Shown here: piece after piece, positions 9,800 through 19,862 of the stretch | How positions within the stretch are numbered: the first letter of the stretch is position 1 | How the letters are laid out: the number at the start of each line of letters is the position of its first letter | Origin: an uncultured Alteromonadaceae bacterium | Lineage (GTDB): Bacteria > Pseudomonadota > Gammaproteobacteria > Enterobacterales > Alteromonadaceae | Direction of reading: 5' to 3' | DNA: 64,000 bases | Assembly (NCBI GenBank): GCA_947503265.1 | Contig: CANNDC010000007.1 | Location: forward strand, 180,241-244,240 | Position numbers and translations under genes: made by a program | Notes under the pieces: generated by a model | What the model was told of the DNA's origin: nothing | The model's database searches: none | The model's input: only the letters and a program-made list of their open reading frames with translations

Positions 9800-11173
9800 C
9801 TAGACCTGTTCAAACAAGTTGCGGTGTAACTGCTTGACGATATTAGAACTATCATCTTGATGCACCAGAAACGACATATTGTGTGGGTTAGCTCCGTAAC
9901 AAATCATCCGTAGGTTGTATTTATCTACGGATGAAAATATTTTCGCTGATACGCCCGCTGCGCTATGCATATTGTTTCCAACGACAGTCACCAAATCATA
10001 GTCACTTTCAACAACCACTTCACAAAACTCACGCAATTCATCGAGTGTGTCACGATTTAGTTTCTCTGCTACTGAATTTGCTGGGTTATCTAGGGTAAAT
10101 GAAACCGCAATTTCAGACGTAGTCACTAGATCAACACTCAAACTGTGCTTTGCAATAATCGTAAAGACTTGTTGTAGAAAGCCCTGTGCGTGCATCATTT
10201 TCGGTGTTTTAACCGTTACCATAACTTGTTGCTTACGGCGAGTAATGGCCCGATATGGCGGCTCATCAGCACAATCTCTAACTATCCAAGTCCCGCCCTT
10301 CTCCGGTTCACGACTAGAACCAACAAAGACCTTAATGTTCTTTCTCAATGCAGGTTCCATAGTTGCTGGGTGTAAAACTTTCGCGCCAAAATTCGCCATT
10401 TCAGCCGCTTCTTCAAAGCTGAGTTCCGGCAACGGACGTGCAGCATCTGTAATTCGAGGATCAGTGGTGTAGACACCGACTACGTCAGTCCAAATCTCAC
10501 AGCTTTGAGCATCCAACGCCTCTGCTAATAGAGCAGCAGTGAAATCCGAACCACCTCTACCAAGCGTGGTTGTTTTTCCTTGCTGATCAGCGCCAACAAA
10601 ACCTTGAGTTACCAACACAGAATCGACCAATTCTGGCTTCATTAAGGTTTCGGCATGACTTTTTATTGACTGTAAATCTGGCACTGCCTGCCCAAATGTA
10701 CTGTCGGTTTTGAGTACTTTTCTAATATCAAAATTTTCACCTTTGACTACGGTTTGTTTTAAAACCTCAGCAAATAACAACGAAGACATACGCTCACCGA
10801 AGGACAGCAGCGAATCTTTAAGCTCATCACTGTGCAACAATTCCTCGTGGGACGCCAACTCAGCCATAGACAATATCAAAGCGTTTAATTTCTCAGCTAC
10901 ATCATTAGGTGCACCAAGATCGTTTAAAATGCTCAATTGAATGTTGCGAATATCCTCAACAACTTGGTGTATTTGTTGTTGAGTCAAAGGGGTATTTGCC
11001 AATTTCACTAAGTGATTAGTTACGCCAGCAGAAGCGCTGACTACAACAACTCGTGTATTCGGGTTATCCGCTATGATTTGAGCGCAGTTTTTCATTGCTG
11101 CGAAGTTGGCAACACTAGTGCCGCCAAATTTGGCGACATTGATGGCAGTGGGTAAAGAATTTGACACGGGCAC
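9800..11173 (-). CDS. lysC: Lysine-sensitive aspartokinase III (LysC type)
   Basis: 457-residue monofunctional aspartate kinase, first step of the aspartate family (lysine, threonine, methionine, DAP). Kinase motifs KFGGTSVANF, TLGRGGSDFTAALLAEAL, EIWTDVVGVYTTDPR and FGAKVLHPATMEPA are followed by two ACT domains from about residue 310, ending LRMICYGANPHNMSFLV, the arrangement of E. coli LysC (449 aa). No homoserine dehydrogenase domain is attached. The upstream gap to the next gene is only 114 bp and shows no lysine-riboswitch architecture. Confidence 0.93.
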   Translation of the reverse strand: MPVSNSLPTAINVAKFGGTSVANFAAMKNCAQIIADNPNTRVVVVSASAGVTNHLVKLANTPLTQQQIHQVVEDIRNIQLSILNDLGAPNDVAEKLNALILSMAELASHEELLHSDELKDSLLSFGERMSSLLFAEVLKQTVVKGENFDIRKVLKTDSTFGQAVPDLQSIKSHAETLMKPELVDSVLVTQGFVGADQQGKTTTLGRGGSDFTAALLAEALDAQSCEIWTDVVGVYTTDPRITDAARPLPELSFEEAAEMANFGAKVLHPATMEPALRKNIKVFVGSSREPEKGGTWIVRDCADEPPYRAITRRKQQVMVTVKTPKMMHAQGFLQQVFTIIAKHSLSVDLVTTSEIAVSFTLDNPANSVAEKLNRDTLDELREFCEVVVESDYDLVTVVGNNMHSAAGVSAKIFSSVDKYNLRMICYGANPHNMSFLVHQDDSSNIVKQLHRNLFEQV

Positions 11174-11287
11174 ACCTATAAAATTTTAGTGTGCGTAAAT
11201 TAGCAGATTGAGGACTTTTTTAAAGGGCTTTTTGCTGATTTTAAGGTAATTTTAGTGAATAAAATATGCTTTTTACTGCATATTTAT

Positions 11288-11665
11288 TCATTTACTCTTG
11301 TGCGCAAGACTCGCGGCGTTATCTTCCCAATTTTTTCCATCAAAAGGGACAATCTTCATGTTTACTGGTGGTTCATCTAAACAACGTACATTGATGTCTA
11401 CGCCATCAGGATTTGAGCGCGGGATATAGAAAGGTTTAGCACCACAGATTTGGCAAAAGGTGTGTTTGGCTATTCCTGTATTGAAACGATACACAGTTAA
11501 CTGGTTTTCTCCACTTAACAACACAAAATTGCGTTTCGGCACAATCAGATGAAGGAAGCCAAACTTACTGCAAATACTGCAATTACAATCTTCTACTTCA
11601 GGATTATCTGATGATTCTATTTCAAAGGTAACCGCTTTACAGTGGCAACTTCCTCGATACTTCAT
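11288..11665 (-). CDS. GFA/CENP-V family zinc protein
   Basis: 125-residue single-domain protein of the GFA (formaldehyde-activating enzyme-like) family with the usual zinc-cysteine sets: SCHCKAV, CNCSICSKFG and CQICGAKPFY. A start at 11665 is preferred over an ATG six codons upstream because GGAG lies 5 bp before it. Members are mostly uncharacterised; glutathione-dependent formaldehyde handling is known only for some and is not claimed here. An imperfect inverted repeat (TGAATAAATATGC and its complement with one bulge) directly follows the stop at about 11255-11289, possibly a weak terminator. Confidence 0.85.
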   Translation of the reverse strand: MKYRGSCHCKAVTFEIESSDNPEVEDCNCSICSKFGFLHLIVPKRNFVLLSGENQLTVYRFNTGIAKHTFCQICGAKPFYIPRSNPDGVDINVRCLDEPPVNMKIVPFDGKNWEDNAASLAHKSK

Positions 11666-11707
11666 TTTAACTCCATGTCTCAAATCGTATATAACAGCTT
11701 CAGTGTT

Positions 11708-12160
11708 TTACAGCTTCAGTATTTTAATCACTTGCCCTACATCGATGTCGTTTTCAGCAAACCAGCCTTGATTCATTTCAAGGGCATAGAGTACGTTTTC
11801 TGACGAACGAATAGAGGTTAGGTCTTGGGGTTGCATGGCTAATATGTCAACGATGGTTCCATCGGCTTTGATGAAAGCGACATCCAACGGAATAAGCGTA
11901 TTTTTCATCCACATACTTGCAACTTTTTGCTTTGGGTATTTGAATAACATACCGCAATCGCCACACAGTTTTTCTCGAAACATTAACCCTTGGGCTCGTT
12001 GCTCGAACTTATGTGCGTATTCAACATTCAGAGTTTTACCACCAACCTCGACATCTATTCGATCAAATTCAACAGCGAAAGCGAAGCTGACACAACTGAA
12101 TAAAATCCAAATACAAGGAAGGAGAAATCGCTTCTTAATTATAATTTTTTGCATGAGCAA
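11708..12160 (-). CDS. DUF192 family secreted protein
   Basis: 150-residue protein with a signal peptide (hydrophobic stretch about 12-29, ending SFAFA) and a single DUF192 domain: QRAQGLMFREKL, MLFKYPKQ, MWMKNTLIPLDVAFI and ALEMNQGWFAEN are the family's conserved blocks. Function unknown in the family. Its start overlaps the end of the upstream small lipoprotein gene by 22 bp, so the two are probably translated from one message. Confidence 0.88.
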   Translation of the reverse strand: MLMQKIIIKKRFLLPCIWILFSCVSFAFAVEFDRIDVEVGGKTLNVEYAHKFEQRAQGLMFREKLCGDCGMLFKYPKQKVASMWMKNTLIPLDVAFIKADGTIVDILAMQPQDLTSIRSSENVLYALEMNQGWFAENDIDVGQVIKILKL

Positions 12161-12357
12161 CCATCGACATTATCACTTGTCTGCCATTCTTCATATATTC
12201 CTTGAACACACTGACTTTTAAGCGCGAAGCATTGCTTACCATAAGCGACTTGTGTCCCTGCTGCGTTTCCAGCAGCGGCCCCCATCACTTGTTTTGCATT
12301 CATACTAGTGCATCCCGTTACCATCACACAAAGCAATATCGTAACTATCAATTTCAT
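12139..12357 (-). CDS. Small cysteine-rich lipoprotein
   Basis: 72-residue protein starting at an ATG at 12357 (AGGTT about 8 bp upstream). It has a short lipoprotein signal with lipobox VTGC, then a mature part with an alanine/glycine-rich AAAGNAAGTQ segment and five further cysteines including a CSC near the C-terminus. No family recognised. The longer in-frame opening upstream lacks signal-peptide character and is not preferred. Lies upstream of, and overlaps, the DUF192 gene. Confidence 0.65.
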   Translation of the reverse strand: MKLIVTILLCVMVTGCTSMNAKQVMGAAAGNAAGTQVAYGKQCFALKSQCVQGIYEEWQTSDNVDGCSCKKL

Positions 12358-12430
12358 CCTATTCAACCTAATACATTCGCCACAACTAGTAGCTAGGATA
12401 GTGTGAATCGATAATAGTTCCTCTACCAAT

Positions 12431-12464
12431 AAAAAACCGGATTAAGTTCTCACCTAATCCGGTT
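12431..12464 (-). terminator. Rho-independent terminator of acnB
   Basis: Perfect 10-bp stem (AACCGGATTA paired with TAATCCGGTT, 12435-12464) with a 10-nt loop, followed in the minus direction by six U residues (12431-12436). It lies 23 bp after the acnB stop. Confidence 0.88.
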
Positions 12465-12486
12465 CTAATTGTTACTGTCTAATATC

Positions 12487-15096
12487 TTATGCGATATTCA
12501 AAGTCGGAATGATATTCTTTTTCGCAGCTTCTTCTGCTTTTTTGAATACATCCATACGATCAAAGTTGAGGTAGCGGAATACATCTCCACTCATTGACTC
12601 AATTTTACTCGCGTATTCCATGTACTCTTCTGTTGTAGGAATTCTACCCACTATTGAACCAACCGCAGCTAATTCAGCAGAGCAAAGGTACACATTGGCA
12701 CCATCACCGAGGCGATTAGGGAAGTTACGAGTAGAAGTTGAAAGAACGGTCGCTCCTGCTAATACTCGAGCTTGGTTACCCATACACAAAGAACACCCTG
12801 GCATTTCGGTGCGAACACCTGCTCTACCATAAATGTTGTAGTAGCCCTCTTCCATCAATTGCGCTTGATCCATCTTGGTTGGAGGAGAAATCCACAATCG
12901 TGTTGGTAATGTTCCGTTATATTGCTCAAGCAATTTACCGGCCGCTCTAAAGTGACCGATATTTGTCATACAAGAACCGATAAAGACTTCGTCGACCTTG
13001 TCCCCTGCAACGTCAGACAAGGTTTTAGCGTCGTCTGGATCATTCGGGCAACATAAAATAGGTTCGTTGATCTCGTCTAAATCAATTTCAACAATTTCTT
13101 TATACTCTGCATCGGCATCCGCTTCCATTAACTCTGGGTTGGCAATCCATTCTTCCATCTTACGGGCACGACGCTCTAACGTACGCGAATCACCATAACC
13201 TTCGTTGATCATCCAGCGCAACATAGTAATATTCGAGTTTAAGTACTCAGATATTGATTCTTTCGATAATTTAATCGTACAACCTGCGGCAGAGCGCTCA
13301 GCAGACGCATCAGACAGTTCAAAAGCTTGCTCAACAGTTAAGTGTTCCAAACCTTCAATTTCTAATACGCGACCAGAGAAGGCGTTAATTTTACCTTTCT
13401 TCGCCACTGTTAGTAGACCTTGCTTGATACCGTATAGTGGTATTGCATGAACAAGATCGCGTAAGGTAATACCGGGTTTCATTTTGCCTTTGAATCTAAC
13501 TAGGATTGATTCAGGCATATCCAGCGGCATAACACCTGTTGCAGCGGCAAAAGCGACCAAGCCTGAGCCTGCAGGGAATGAAATTCCAAGCGGGAATCGA
13601 GTATGTGAATCACCACCCGTACCGACTGTATCCGGAAGCAACATGCGGTTTAACCATGAATGGATAATACCGTCGCCTGGACGCAATGAAACACCACCGC
13701 GATTCATTATGAAGTCAGGCAATGTGTGTTGAGTGTCGATGTCGACCGGCTTAGGATATGCAGCTGTGTGACAGAAAGACTGCATAGTCAAATCAGCAGT
13801 AAAACCTAAACAAGCTAGGTCTTTCAACTCGTCTCGTGTCATTGGTCCAGTAGTATCCTGAGACCCTACAGTGGTCATTTTAGGTTCACAATAGGTGCCA
13901 GGACGAACGCCTTCAACTCCACATGCTTTACCAACCATTTTCTGTGCGAGCGTATAGCCTTTACCTGTATCATTTGGCTGCTCAGGCTTACGGAACAATT
14001 CTGTGGGTTCTAGGCCTAATGACTCACGAGCGCGGTCAGTTAAACCACGACCGATTATTAAATTAATACGTCCACCAGCACGAACTTCGTCTAGTAAAAC
14101 TTTAGATTTATAGCTGTATTCTGCGATGGTTTCATCATTGGCGTTGGTGATTTTTCCTTCCAATGGGAAAATATTGATTACGTCGCCCATTTCCATATTA
14201 TCAACGTCAGCTTCAAACACTAGCGCGCCTGCATCTTCCATTGTATTAAAGAAAATTGGAGCAACTTTACCGCCAATACAAATACCGCCACCGCGTTTGT
14301 TTGGCACACCGGGTAAATCTTCACCGAAGAACCACAACACAGAGTTAGTCGCTGATTTTCTGGAAGACCCCGTTCCTACGACATCTCCAACAAACGCAAC
14401 TGGATAGCCTTTTGACTTAATTTCTTCAATTTGCTTTAGCGGACCGACTTCTCCTTGCACGTCAGGCTTTATGCCTTCGCGTTCCATTTTGTACATAGCA
14501 CGAGCATGCAATGGAATATCAGGGCGAGACCATGCATCTGGTGCGGGAGAAAGGTCGTCAGTGTTAGTTTCGCCAGTCACTTTGTATACGACAGCAGTAA
14601 TTTTTTCTGGTAGATCATCTCTGCCAGTGAACCATTCTGCATCAGCCCAAGATTGCATAACATCTTGCGCGAATTTATTGCCTGCTTTGGCTTTATCTTC
14701 AACGTCGTGAAATGCATCGAACATCAATAGAGTGTGTTTTAGCTCTTCAGCAGCGAGTTCAGCTAAATCATCATTATCAAGTGCTTCCACTAAAGTCACT
14801 ATGTTGTAACCACCGTGCATATTTCCAAGCAATTGGATAGCTGCATCTTTAGAAATCAGTGGTGATTCAGCTTCGCCATTGACTATAGCGGCCAAAAAGC
14901 CTGCTTTCACGTAGGCAGCTTCATCTACACCAGGAGGAACCCTTTCAGACAGTAGCTCTAGTAAGAAATCTTCTTCTCCGACAGGAGGATTTTTTAATAA
15001 TTCAACTAAGCCATTAACTTGCTCTGGGTTAAGTGGTTTAGGTGGAATACCTTCAGTAGCACGCTCTTCTACATGTGTACGATAAGCTTCTAACAC
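12487..15096 (-). CDS. acnB: Bifunctional aconitate hydratase 2 / 2-methylisocitrate dehydratase AcnB
   Basis: 869-residue TCA-cycle iron-sulfur enzyme (E. coli 865). N-terminal HEAT-like domain, a swivelling domain ([22 protein letters not shown]) and the catalytic aconitase domains follow in AcnB order. The [4Fe-4S] ligands C709 ([14 protein letters not shown]), C768 and C771 ([10 protein letters not shown]) are present at positions almost identical to E. coli 710, 769 and 772. Transcribed alone: its own terminator follows and a 144-bp gap precedes it. Confidence 0.97.
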   Translation of the reverse strand: MLEAYRTHVEERATEGIPPKPLNPEQVNGLVELLKNPPVGEEDFLLELLSERVPPGVDEAAYVKAGFLAAIVNGEAESPLISKDAAIQLLGNMHGGYNIVTLVEALDNDDLAELAAEELKHTLLMFDAFHDVEDKAKAGNKFAQDVMQSWADAEWFTGRDDLPEKITAVVYKVTGETNTDDLSPAPDAWSRPDIPLHARAMYKMEREGIKPDVQGEVGPLKQIEEIKSKGYPVAFVGDVVGTGSSRKSATNSVLWFFGEDLPGVPNKRGGGICIGGKVAPIFFNTMEDAGALVFEADVDNMEMGDVINIFPLEGKITNANDETIAEYSYKSKVLLDEVRAGGRINLIIGRGLTDRARESLGLEPTELFRKPEQPNDTGKGYTLAQKMVGKACGVEGVRPGTYCEPKMTTVGSQDTTGPMTRDELKDLACLGFTADLTMQSFCHTAAYPKPVDIDTQHTLPDFIMNRGGVSLRPGDGIIHSWLNRMLLPDTVGTGGDSHTRFPLGISFPAGSGLVAFAAATGVMPLDMPESILVRFKGKMKPGITLRDLVHAIPLYGIKQGLLTVAKKGKINAFSGRVLEIEGLEHLTVEQAFELSDASAERSAAGCTIKLSKESISEYLNSNITMLRWMINEGYGDSRTLERRARKMEEWIANPELMEADADAEYKEIVEIDLDEINEPILCCPNDPDDAKTLSDVAGDKVDEVFIGSCMTNIGHFRAAGKLLEQYNGTLPTRLWISPPTKMDQAQLMEEGYYNIYGRAGVRTEMPGCSLCMGNQARVLAGATVLSTSTRNFPNRLGDGANVYLCSAELAAVGSIVGRIPTTEEYMEYASKIESMSGDVFRYLNFDRMDVFKKAEEAAKKNIIPTLNIA

Positions 15097-15240
15097 TATT
15101 TGGTCCTCTTAGTTTTTTGACTCAGAATATCCGGTTAATATTTTTGAGTATAGAAATGAAACCCGTTAAGTATAAAGGTAAACGAGCTAAATTTGAATTT
15201 CTCATAACGATTGTTTGGTTATACCTGCTATCAGTTAAAT

Positions 15241-16368
15241 TTATAGTGATGGTACGACACGCAATATTTTCCCTTGTACATCGTCAATCAACAATAATAT
15301 TGACCCATCTGGATGTACTTTTACACCTCGAATGCGTTGATTTAGTTCGGAAAACAGTGACGTTTGATGGACAATCTGATTGCCTGCCATTTGTATCCAG
15401 CGAATTTCTCTAGTTTTCAAGGTGCTGACCAATAGGTCTCCGCGCATTTGCGGAAATTTAGTACCCTTGTAGATAGTCATATCTGACGGTGCTATGGAGG
15501 GTGTCCAATCTACCCAAGGTTGTTGCATACCCGGGTACTCTTTAAAAGGAGAAATACTCGCTCCAATGTAATCCTTACCATAAGTGATGACTGGCCATCC
15601 ATAGTTTTTACCTGAACGAATAATATTAATTTCATCACCGCCAGCTGGCCCGTGCTCATGAGAAATAATTCTGTTGCGATCCTGATCAACGACTAAGCCT
15701 TGCGGATTCCGGTGTCCAATAGAGTAAACCCACTTTCTTAGGCCACTCTCAAGGGCAAATGGATTGTCATCAGGCAAGCCGCCATCTTCATTGACTCGAA
15801 GTATCTTACCAAGGTGATTATCTAGACGTTGTGCATCCTCGCGAAAATCAAATCCGTCACCACTGCTTATCAACAACGTGTTATCAGACATAAAAGCCAG
15901 GCGAGCACCGTAATGCACCGGCGTGTCTCGCGTGGGTGCAACGGAAAATATGGATTGCACATCCACCAGTTTATTGTCTCTTATTTTCCCGCGAATGACC
16001 TTTAGAGTGTTGTGCTTATCATCTCCCGCTGAATAGCTGAGATAAATCCATTTATTCAATAAATACTCTGGATGCAAAACCACATCTAAAAGCCCACCCT
16101 GCCCTTTTACATAAATATCGTTGGGCAAACCGACAACAGGTTCTTTGACTTGCTTATTGATTACTTGCCTCAAAGCGCCTGCTTTTTCGGTCACTAAGTA
16201 GTGATTATCGGAAACAAATGCCATTGACCAAGGATAGTTTAGACCCGAGACATGTTCTTCAACTTTGTAATCACCAATAGTTTTGATTTCAGCCAAAACA
16301 TTATTGTGCAATAGCGATAGGAAAGAAAGGACGAGCAAAATCGATTTTAAATAGGGTTTAGTGCGCAT
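15241..16368 (-). CDS. Secreted PQQ-dependent sugar dehydrogenase (glucose/sorbosone family)
   Basis: 375-residue six-bladed propeller enzyme of the soluble aldose-sugar dehydrogenase family. Signal peptide about 1-24 (ending NNVLA) after an ATG at 16368. Typical blocks: GLNYPWSMAFV, QGGLLDVVLHPEY, the metal/PQQ region SGDGFDFREDAQ, NPFALESGLRKWVYSIGHRNPQGLVVD, HEHGPAGGDEINII and YGWPVITYG. Expected to oxidise aldose sugars in the periplasm with PQQ; the actual substrate is not predictable. Divergent from the glycosidase gene across about 180 bp, which might indicate a shared carbohydrate role. Confidence 0.88.
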   Translation of the reverse strand: MRTKPYLKSILLVLSFLSLLHNNVLAEIKTIGDYKVEEHVSGLNYPWSMAFVSDNHYLVTEKAGALRQVINKQVKEPVVGLPNDIYVKGQGGLLDVVLHPEYLLNKWIYLSYSAGDDKHNTLKVIRGKIRDNKLVDVQSIFSVAPTRDTPVHYGARLAFMSDNTLLISSGDGFDFREDAQRLDNHLGKILRVNEDGGLPDDNPFALESGLRKWVYSIGHRNPQGLVVDQDRNRIISHEHGPAGGDEINIIRSGKNYGWPVITYGKDYIGASISPFKEYPGMQQPWVDWTPSIAPSDMTIYKGTKFPQMRGDLLVSTLKTREIRWIQMAGNQIVHQTSLFSELNQRIRGVKVHPDGSILLLIDDVQGKILRVVPSL

Positions 16369-16548
16369 TCCAAGCTCATTTAATCTCATTTTTATAGAAA
16401 GATAACACAATAGAATTTGCATTAAATGAATTAACGCAGACATCTCGATCAAGTAAAGGGTGTCTGTGGTTGTCTAGTTTGAGTATGTACACTATTCTTT
16501 TCATTAACCATCTATAAGCGACTTCTTCACCTATTATATGGACCTCTG

Positions 16549-18978
16549 ATGCATATCAAACTAACCCAGCTCCTTTTTATCGGGTTTTCGCTGCTGAGCC
16601 TCACTTGTTATGCTTCCAGCAATCCCCCAATCGAGCAAGCACGCGAACTTAAGAGTTCGGGAAACAACCCCTTAACAATAGAAGCCTTAGCTAAGATAAA
16701 AACCCTAGAATCTATGATGACCCAAGCACGCAGCAAAGGCATAGACTCGGTCCGTGAAGAAACCGTCATCTGGTTCGCAAAGGAGTTCTTGAAATATGCT
16801 GATTGGGATGAAAACAATCAAGCTGCTGTCGCCTATCTTTTTGGCGAATATTATCCGTACAAGAAAGACAAAGATAAATTGGCCGCAGAAATACCTGACT
16901 TTCAACGAAAGATGGTCGTTAAAATACTCGATCAAGGAATAACTGAACTTTCCCTTGTTCTTAGAGGCGAAATCAAACGTCGCCCAGTCAATAAAGTGGA
17001 TTGGCGAAATATAGAAATCAGCAATAACATGTTGCTCAACGGTAATGGACGCCCCGTCTTTCTTTACGATTACTTTTCCAAATCAGTCGGTCGACCTTTG
17101 ACTGACAAAAGGGTTTATAACGATCATCTTGGAGCAATATTTCACGGCGGTGAAAATCTCTATCCGGTTGATCACGACCGTGCAATCAATTCTTTTCTGT
17201 TGAAAGAAGATCGTACTTTCGATCAAGAGTTACTACGTGAACTAACTGAAATTCCGGATACTAATGTTGGCTTCCTTATTTATTGGAATATGGGTATTCC
17301 CAAGTGGGTTGAAGAACAAGAACCAGAGGTTCGAAAGGGTCGCTCGTTATTTACCGGATACGATATAGACAATCCCCTTGCAAGAGAACTTTGGGGAACC
17401 ATCGCCAAAGAAACCGGTGCTATGACCCAAAACAAAAAAGTATCTCAACTTGGTTATATTCTCGCTAATGAACCTCATTGGTACGCAGTAGATAGCAACT
17501 GGACCCGTCGAACTGGGGAAATGCAAAATATCTCTTCATACACCCTAAAAAAATATCAAGAATGGTTGAACAAAAAATACCATAGTGATCTAGACCGATT
17601 GAATGCCAACTGGGGGACTGAGTTCACTGGTTTTGATTCAGTGGAAGTCGAAGTTCCCATTCCAGCAGATGCCCATGGCACCCCCTACTTTTATGACTTT
17701 GCAAGATACAACATGGACCGAGCAATCAATTGGTTCACTTTTTTACAAGGTGAGCTTCGGAAAGGAAATTCGAATGCAGATACTCATATTAAAATCATGC
17801 CTCATCTGTATACCGGTAATTCGCGCTATCAAGGTATTGATTTGGAAGCCCTCACAGAGTTGACTTCAATGATAGGAGATGATGCCAAAGCGCGTGAGTC
17901 GCGTTCGCGCACTGCCAAAGGGCCTGAAAAATGGGAAGAACATTATGCCTACTTCTGGGAAGAATTGAGCATGTCCTACGACTTCATGGAATCTGTTTCC
18001 CCAAACAAGATTCACATCAACTCCGAATCCCATTTTCTCTCAGCAGGCAACTGGAGAAAACTCGACACCTCAATTGAGTATGTGGAAAGCGTTTATTGGC
18101 TGGCAACGCTACAAGGTATGGACGCGAATATGGCGTGGTTTTGGGCGAGAGATCCCGATGGATCACCAGAAGACCGTTTAGAAGGAGAGCTCGATTTTTT
18201 CGACAATGCGCTTGCAGGATCTTTTGCAGGTTCAATCAACCAACAGCCGCACATTGCGAATGCCTATACTCAGGTGATGTATGACTTAAATAGTTTCTCA
18301 GAGGAAATTATTGCCCTTCGCCAGCAACGACGCCCCTTGCGTCTTTTTCATTCTGAGACGTCGGCTATCAATAAAAAGAATCACATGAGCCAGCAATTCG
18401 ACCTTTACGAAAAGCTCTTCTTCGAGGGTTTTCCGGTAGGATTCGCTACAGAGAATATTATCAACAAGCAATCCAATAGTCGTTGGGATGCAATCCTTGT
18501 ATATCAAACGGAATTTGTTACTCAAACTGAATTGGAAGCCCTGCAATCGTATCTAAATAAGGGGGGAACTGTGATTATGGACTCTGATCAAAACCTACTC
18601 TCTGACGAGTATGGTCAGGCTCATAACAACCCCTTGCAGGCGAGTAACGGCAAGCTATTCGTTCTAGATGGGAAGCATAGTCTCGACGAAATACGCGATT
18701 TTGCCATAAGCAAAATCAATGGAGGAAGAGCAGAAATAACACTTATTGAAAATAATGACACCAACAAGAAAGGATGTCAGTGGCTGGCGGTTAAACAAAA
18801 AGACGGTAGTTATTTAGTCAGCATACTTAACCTTGGAAAACACACCGCTAAGCTAACTCTAGGTTTGAAGAATGCCTCCGCTATTAATGTGATAGATCTC
18901 TTTACAGAGAATACTGTCGCTTCTCAGTACGAACTTGCGCCTAAGGGTGTATCTCTGTTAAGAGTCCGTTCTCTTTAA
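16549..18978 (+). CDS. Secreted clan GH-A glycoside hydrolase (GH42-like)
   Basis: 809-residue exported glycosidase; signal peptide about 1-22 (LLSLTCYAS). The central TIM-barrel region resembles GH42-type beta-galactosidases: acid/base candidate in GYILANEPHWYAVDSN, WLNKKYHSDLDRLNANWGTEF, and a nucleophile candidate in INSESHF. A C-terminal beta-galactosidase trimerisation-like (glutamine-amidotransferase-fold) region follows with QSYLNKGGTVIMDSDQN, then a small beta domain. An approximately 150-residue N-terminal extension is unusual. Family assignment beyond clan GH-A is uncertain (GH42 against GH50-like), so the substrate is open. Confidence 0.6.
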   Translation: MHIKLTQLLFIGFSLLSLTCYASSNPPIEQARELKSSGNNPLTIEALAKIKTLESMMTQARSKGIDSVREETVIWFAKEFLKYADWDENNQAAVAYLFGEYYPYKKDKDKLAAEIPDFQRKMVVKILDQGITELSLVLRGEIKRRPVNKVDWRNIEISNNMLLNGNGRPVFLYDYFSKSVGRPLTDKRVYNDHLGAIFHGGENLYPVDHDRAINSFLLKEDRTFDQELLRELTEIPDTNVGFLIYWNMGIPKWVEEQEPEVRKGRSLFTGYDIDNPLARELWGTIAKETGAMTQNKKVSQLGYILANEPHWYAVDSNWTRRTGEMQNISSYTLKKYQEWLNKKYHSDLDRLNANWGTEFTGFDSVEVEVPIPADAHGTPYFYDFARYNMDRAINWFTFLQGELRKGNSNADTHIKIMPHLYTGNSRYQGIDLEALTELTSMIGDDAKARESRSRTAKGPEKWEEHYAYFWEELSMSYDFMESVSPNKIHINSESHFLSAGNWRKLDTSIEYVESVYWLATLQGMDANMAWFWARDPDGSPEDRLEGELDFFDNALAGSFAGSINQQPHIANAYTQVMYDLNSFSEEIIALRQQRRPLRLFHSETSAINKKNHMSQQFDLYEKLFFEGFPVGFATENIINKQSNSRWDAILVYQTEFVTQTELEALQSYLNKGGTVIMDSDQNLLSDEYGQAHNNPLQASNGKLFVLDGKHSLDEIRDFAISKINGGRAEITLIENNDTNKKGCQWLAVKQKDGSYLVSILNLGKHTAKLTLGLKNASAINVIDLFTENTVASQYELAPKGVSLLRVRSL

Positions 18979-19000
18979 AAGCTTTGTGGGCATAGTGATG

Positions 19001-19051
19001 AAAGAAAAAGATGCTAGGCCTCAACTGCCAAATTGGTAGCTGAGGACTAGC
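19001..19051 (-). terminator. Terminator after the 19.1-kb lipoprotein gene
   Basis: Long imperfect hairpin 19013-19051 (GCTAG arms outside, CCTCAACTGCCA pairing with TGGTAGCTGAGG inside, one mismatch and one G-U). In the minus direction it is followed by a T-rich run (19001-19009 read as CTTTTTCTTT). It sits between convergent genes and may also stop the glycosidase transcript. Confidence 0.6.
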
Positions 19052-19069
19052 AGAGAAACTGTGATTTAT

Positions 19070-19543
19070 TTATACGGTACTAGTAGTGCATTGTTTTCTA
19101 CTTTTGACGTACTCAGATAGCTGTATTTCGAGATTTGCTTCTTGAACTTCACTGACGCGTGCGCCGCTATCAACTTCTTGGATCCATACTGAAATTCTGT
19201 CACCATTAATTTCGCGATTGGGCATATAACTTTTACCTGATTCTAAATTCACTTTGAAATTAAAATGGGCGGTTTTAAGCAGTTTCATCGTATTACTGTC
19301 ATCGAATGCTGCTGTTATCCATAAATTCTGTTCACCTGCCACATATTGCCTTGGGTTATCCCATCCAATAGGTCTCTGCCTGTGGCATGCAAGGTAGATA
19401 TACTCTTTTTCAAATTTGATATTCCGAATAAAATTTTCAAAGCGAAAATGATCTTCTTTTACTTCAACTTGAGTGGATAAGACACTGCATCCTAAAATAA
19501 CAGTAATTGAGAGAGATAAGAGTAGAGTTAATAAACATTTCAT
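19070..19543 (-). CDS. Uncharacterised lipoprotein
   Basis: 157-residue protein with a lipoprotein signal (hydrophobic 3-17, lipobox VILGC, Cys19) and a beta-rich mature domain containing DHFRFENFIRNIKFEKEY, an AACHRQRP-like segment and ISVWIQEVD. No family recognised. Stands alone: its terminator follows, and a 319-bp divergent gap separates it from the Asp-box protein gene. Confidence 0.7.
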   Translation of the reverse strand: MKCLLTLLLSLSITVILGCSVLSTQVEVKEDHFRFENFIRNIKFEKEYIYLACHRQRPIGWDNPRQYVAGEQNLWITAAFDDSNTMKLLKTAHFNFKVNLESGKSYMPNREINGDRISVWIQEVDSGARVSEVQEANLEIQLSEYVKSRKQCTTSTV

Positions 19544-19862
19544 CAGTAATTTCCTTTTTACTATTGTTGTGATTTTTTTATGTACAGTCAGCTTAAATAT
19601 GTTTTACCTATGTTTTCAAAAAAAAGCTCCTACCCAGCCTTCGTATGATCAATCTTGCTATTTGAGCCAACAGACTGTCAAGAAAAAATTTTACCCTTCA
19701 GTCAATCTCTTTACGGCACCTTAAAAATAGATGTGGTTTGGGCTATAGATTTTGAGTCATTTATGGGATCAAAATGCCTACTATGAAAAATGCGAAATGC
19801 TGTTACTCTTAACTTTCAAAATAATAAGTAATGACCTTAAATTAGATTTACAGGAAATTTGC
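19544..19862. other. Divergent intergenic region, 319 bp
   Basis: AT-rich gap between the lipoprotein gene (minus) and the Asp-box protein gene (plus). It should hold both promoters; no convincing -35/-10 pair, operator or hairpin was identified. An in-frame opening begins at 19752 for the plus gene, but it has no signal peptide and no ribosome binding site, so it is treated as leader. Confidence 0.5.

Noticed and set aside
10047..10472. Plus-strand open frame of 141 codons inside lysC
   Set aside because: Antisense shadow; the lysC frame is fully conserved and the translation has no recognisable features.
11174..11287. Lysine riboswitch upstream of lysC
   Set aside because: Only 114 bp separate lysC from the next gene and none of the conserved junction sequences or five-helix layout could be found.
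19752..19862. Longer N-terminus for the Asp-box protein
   Set aside because: No ribosome binding site and no signal-peptide character; the ATG at 19863 has AGGA and begins a good signal peptide.
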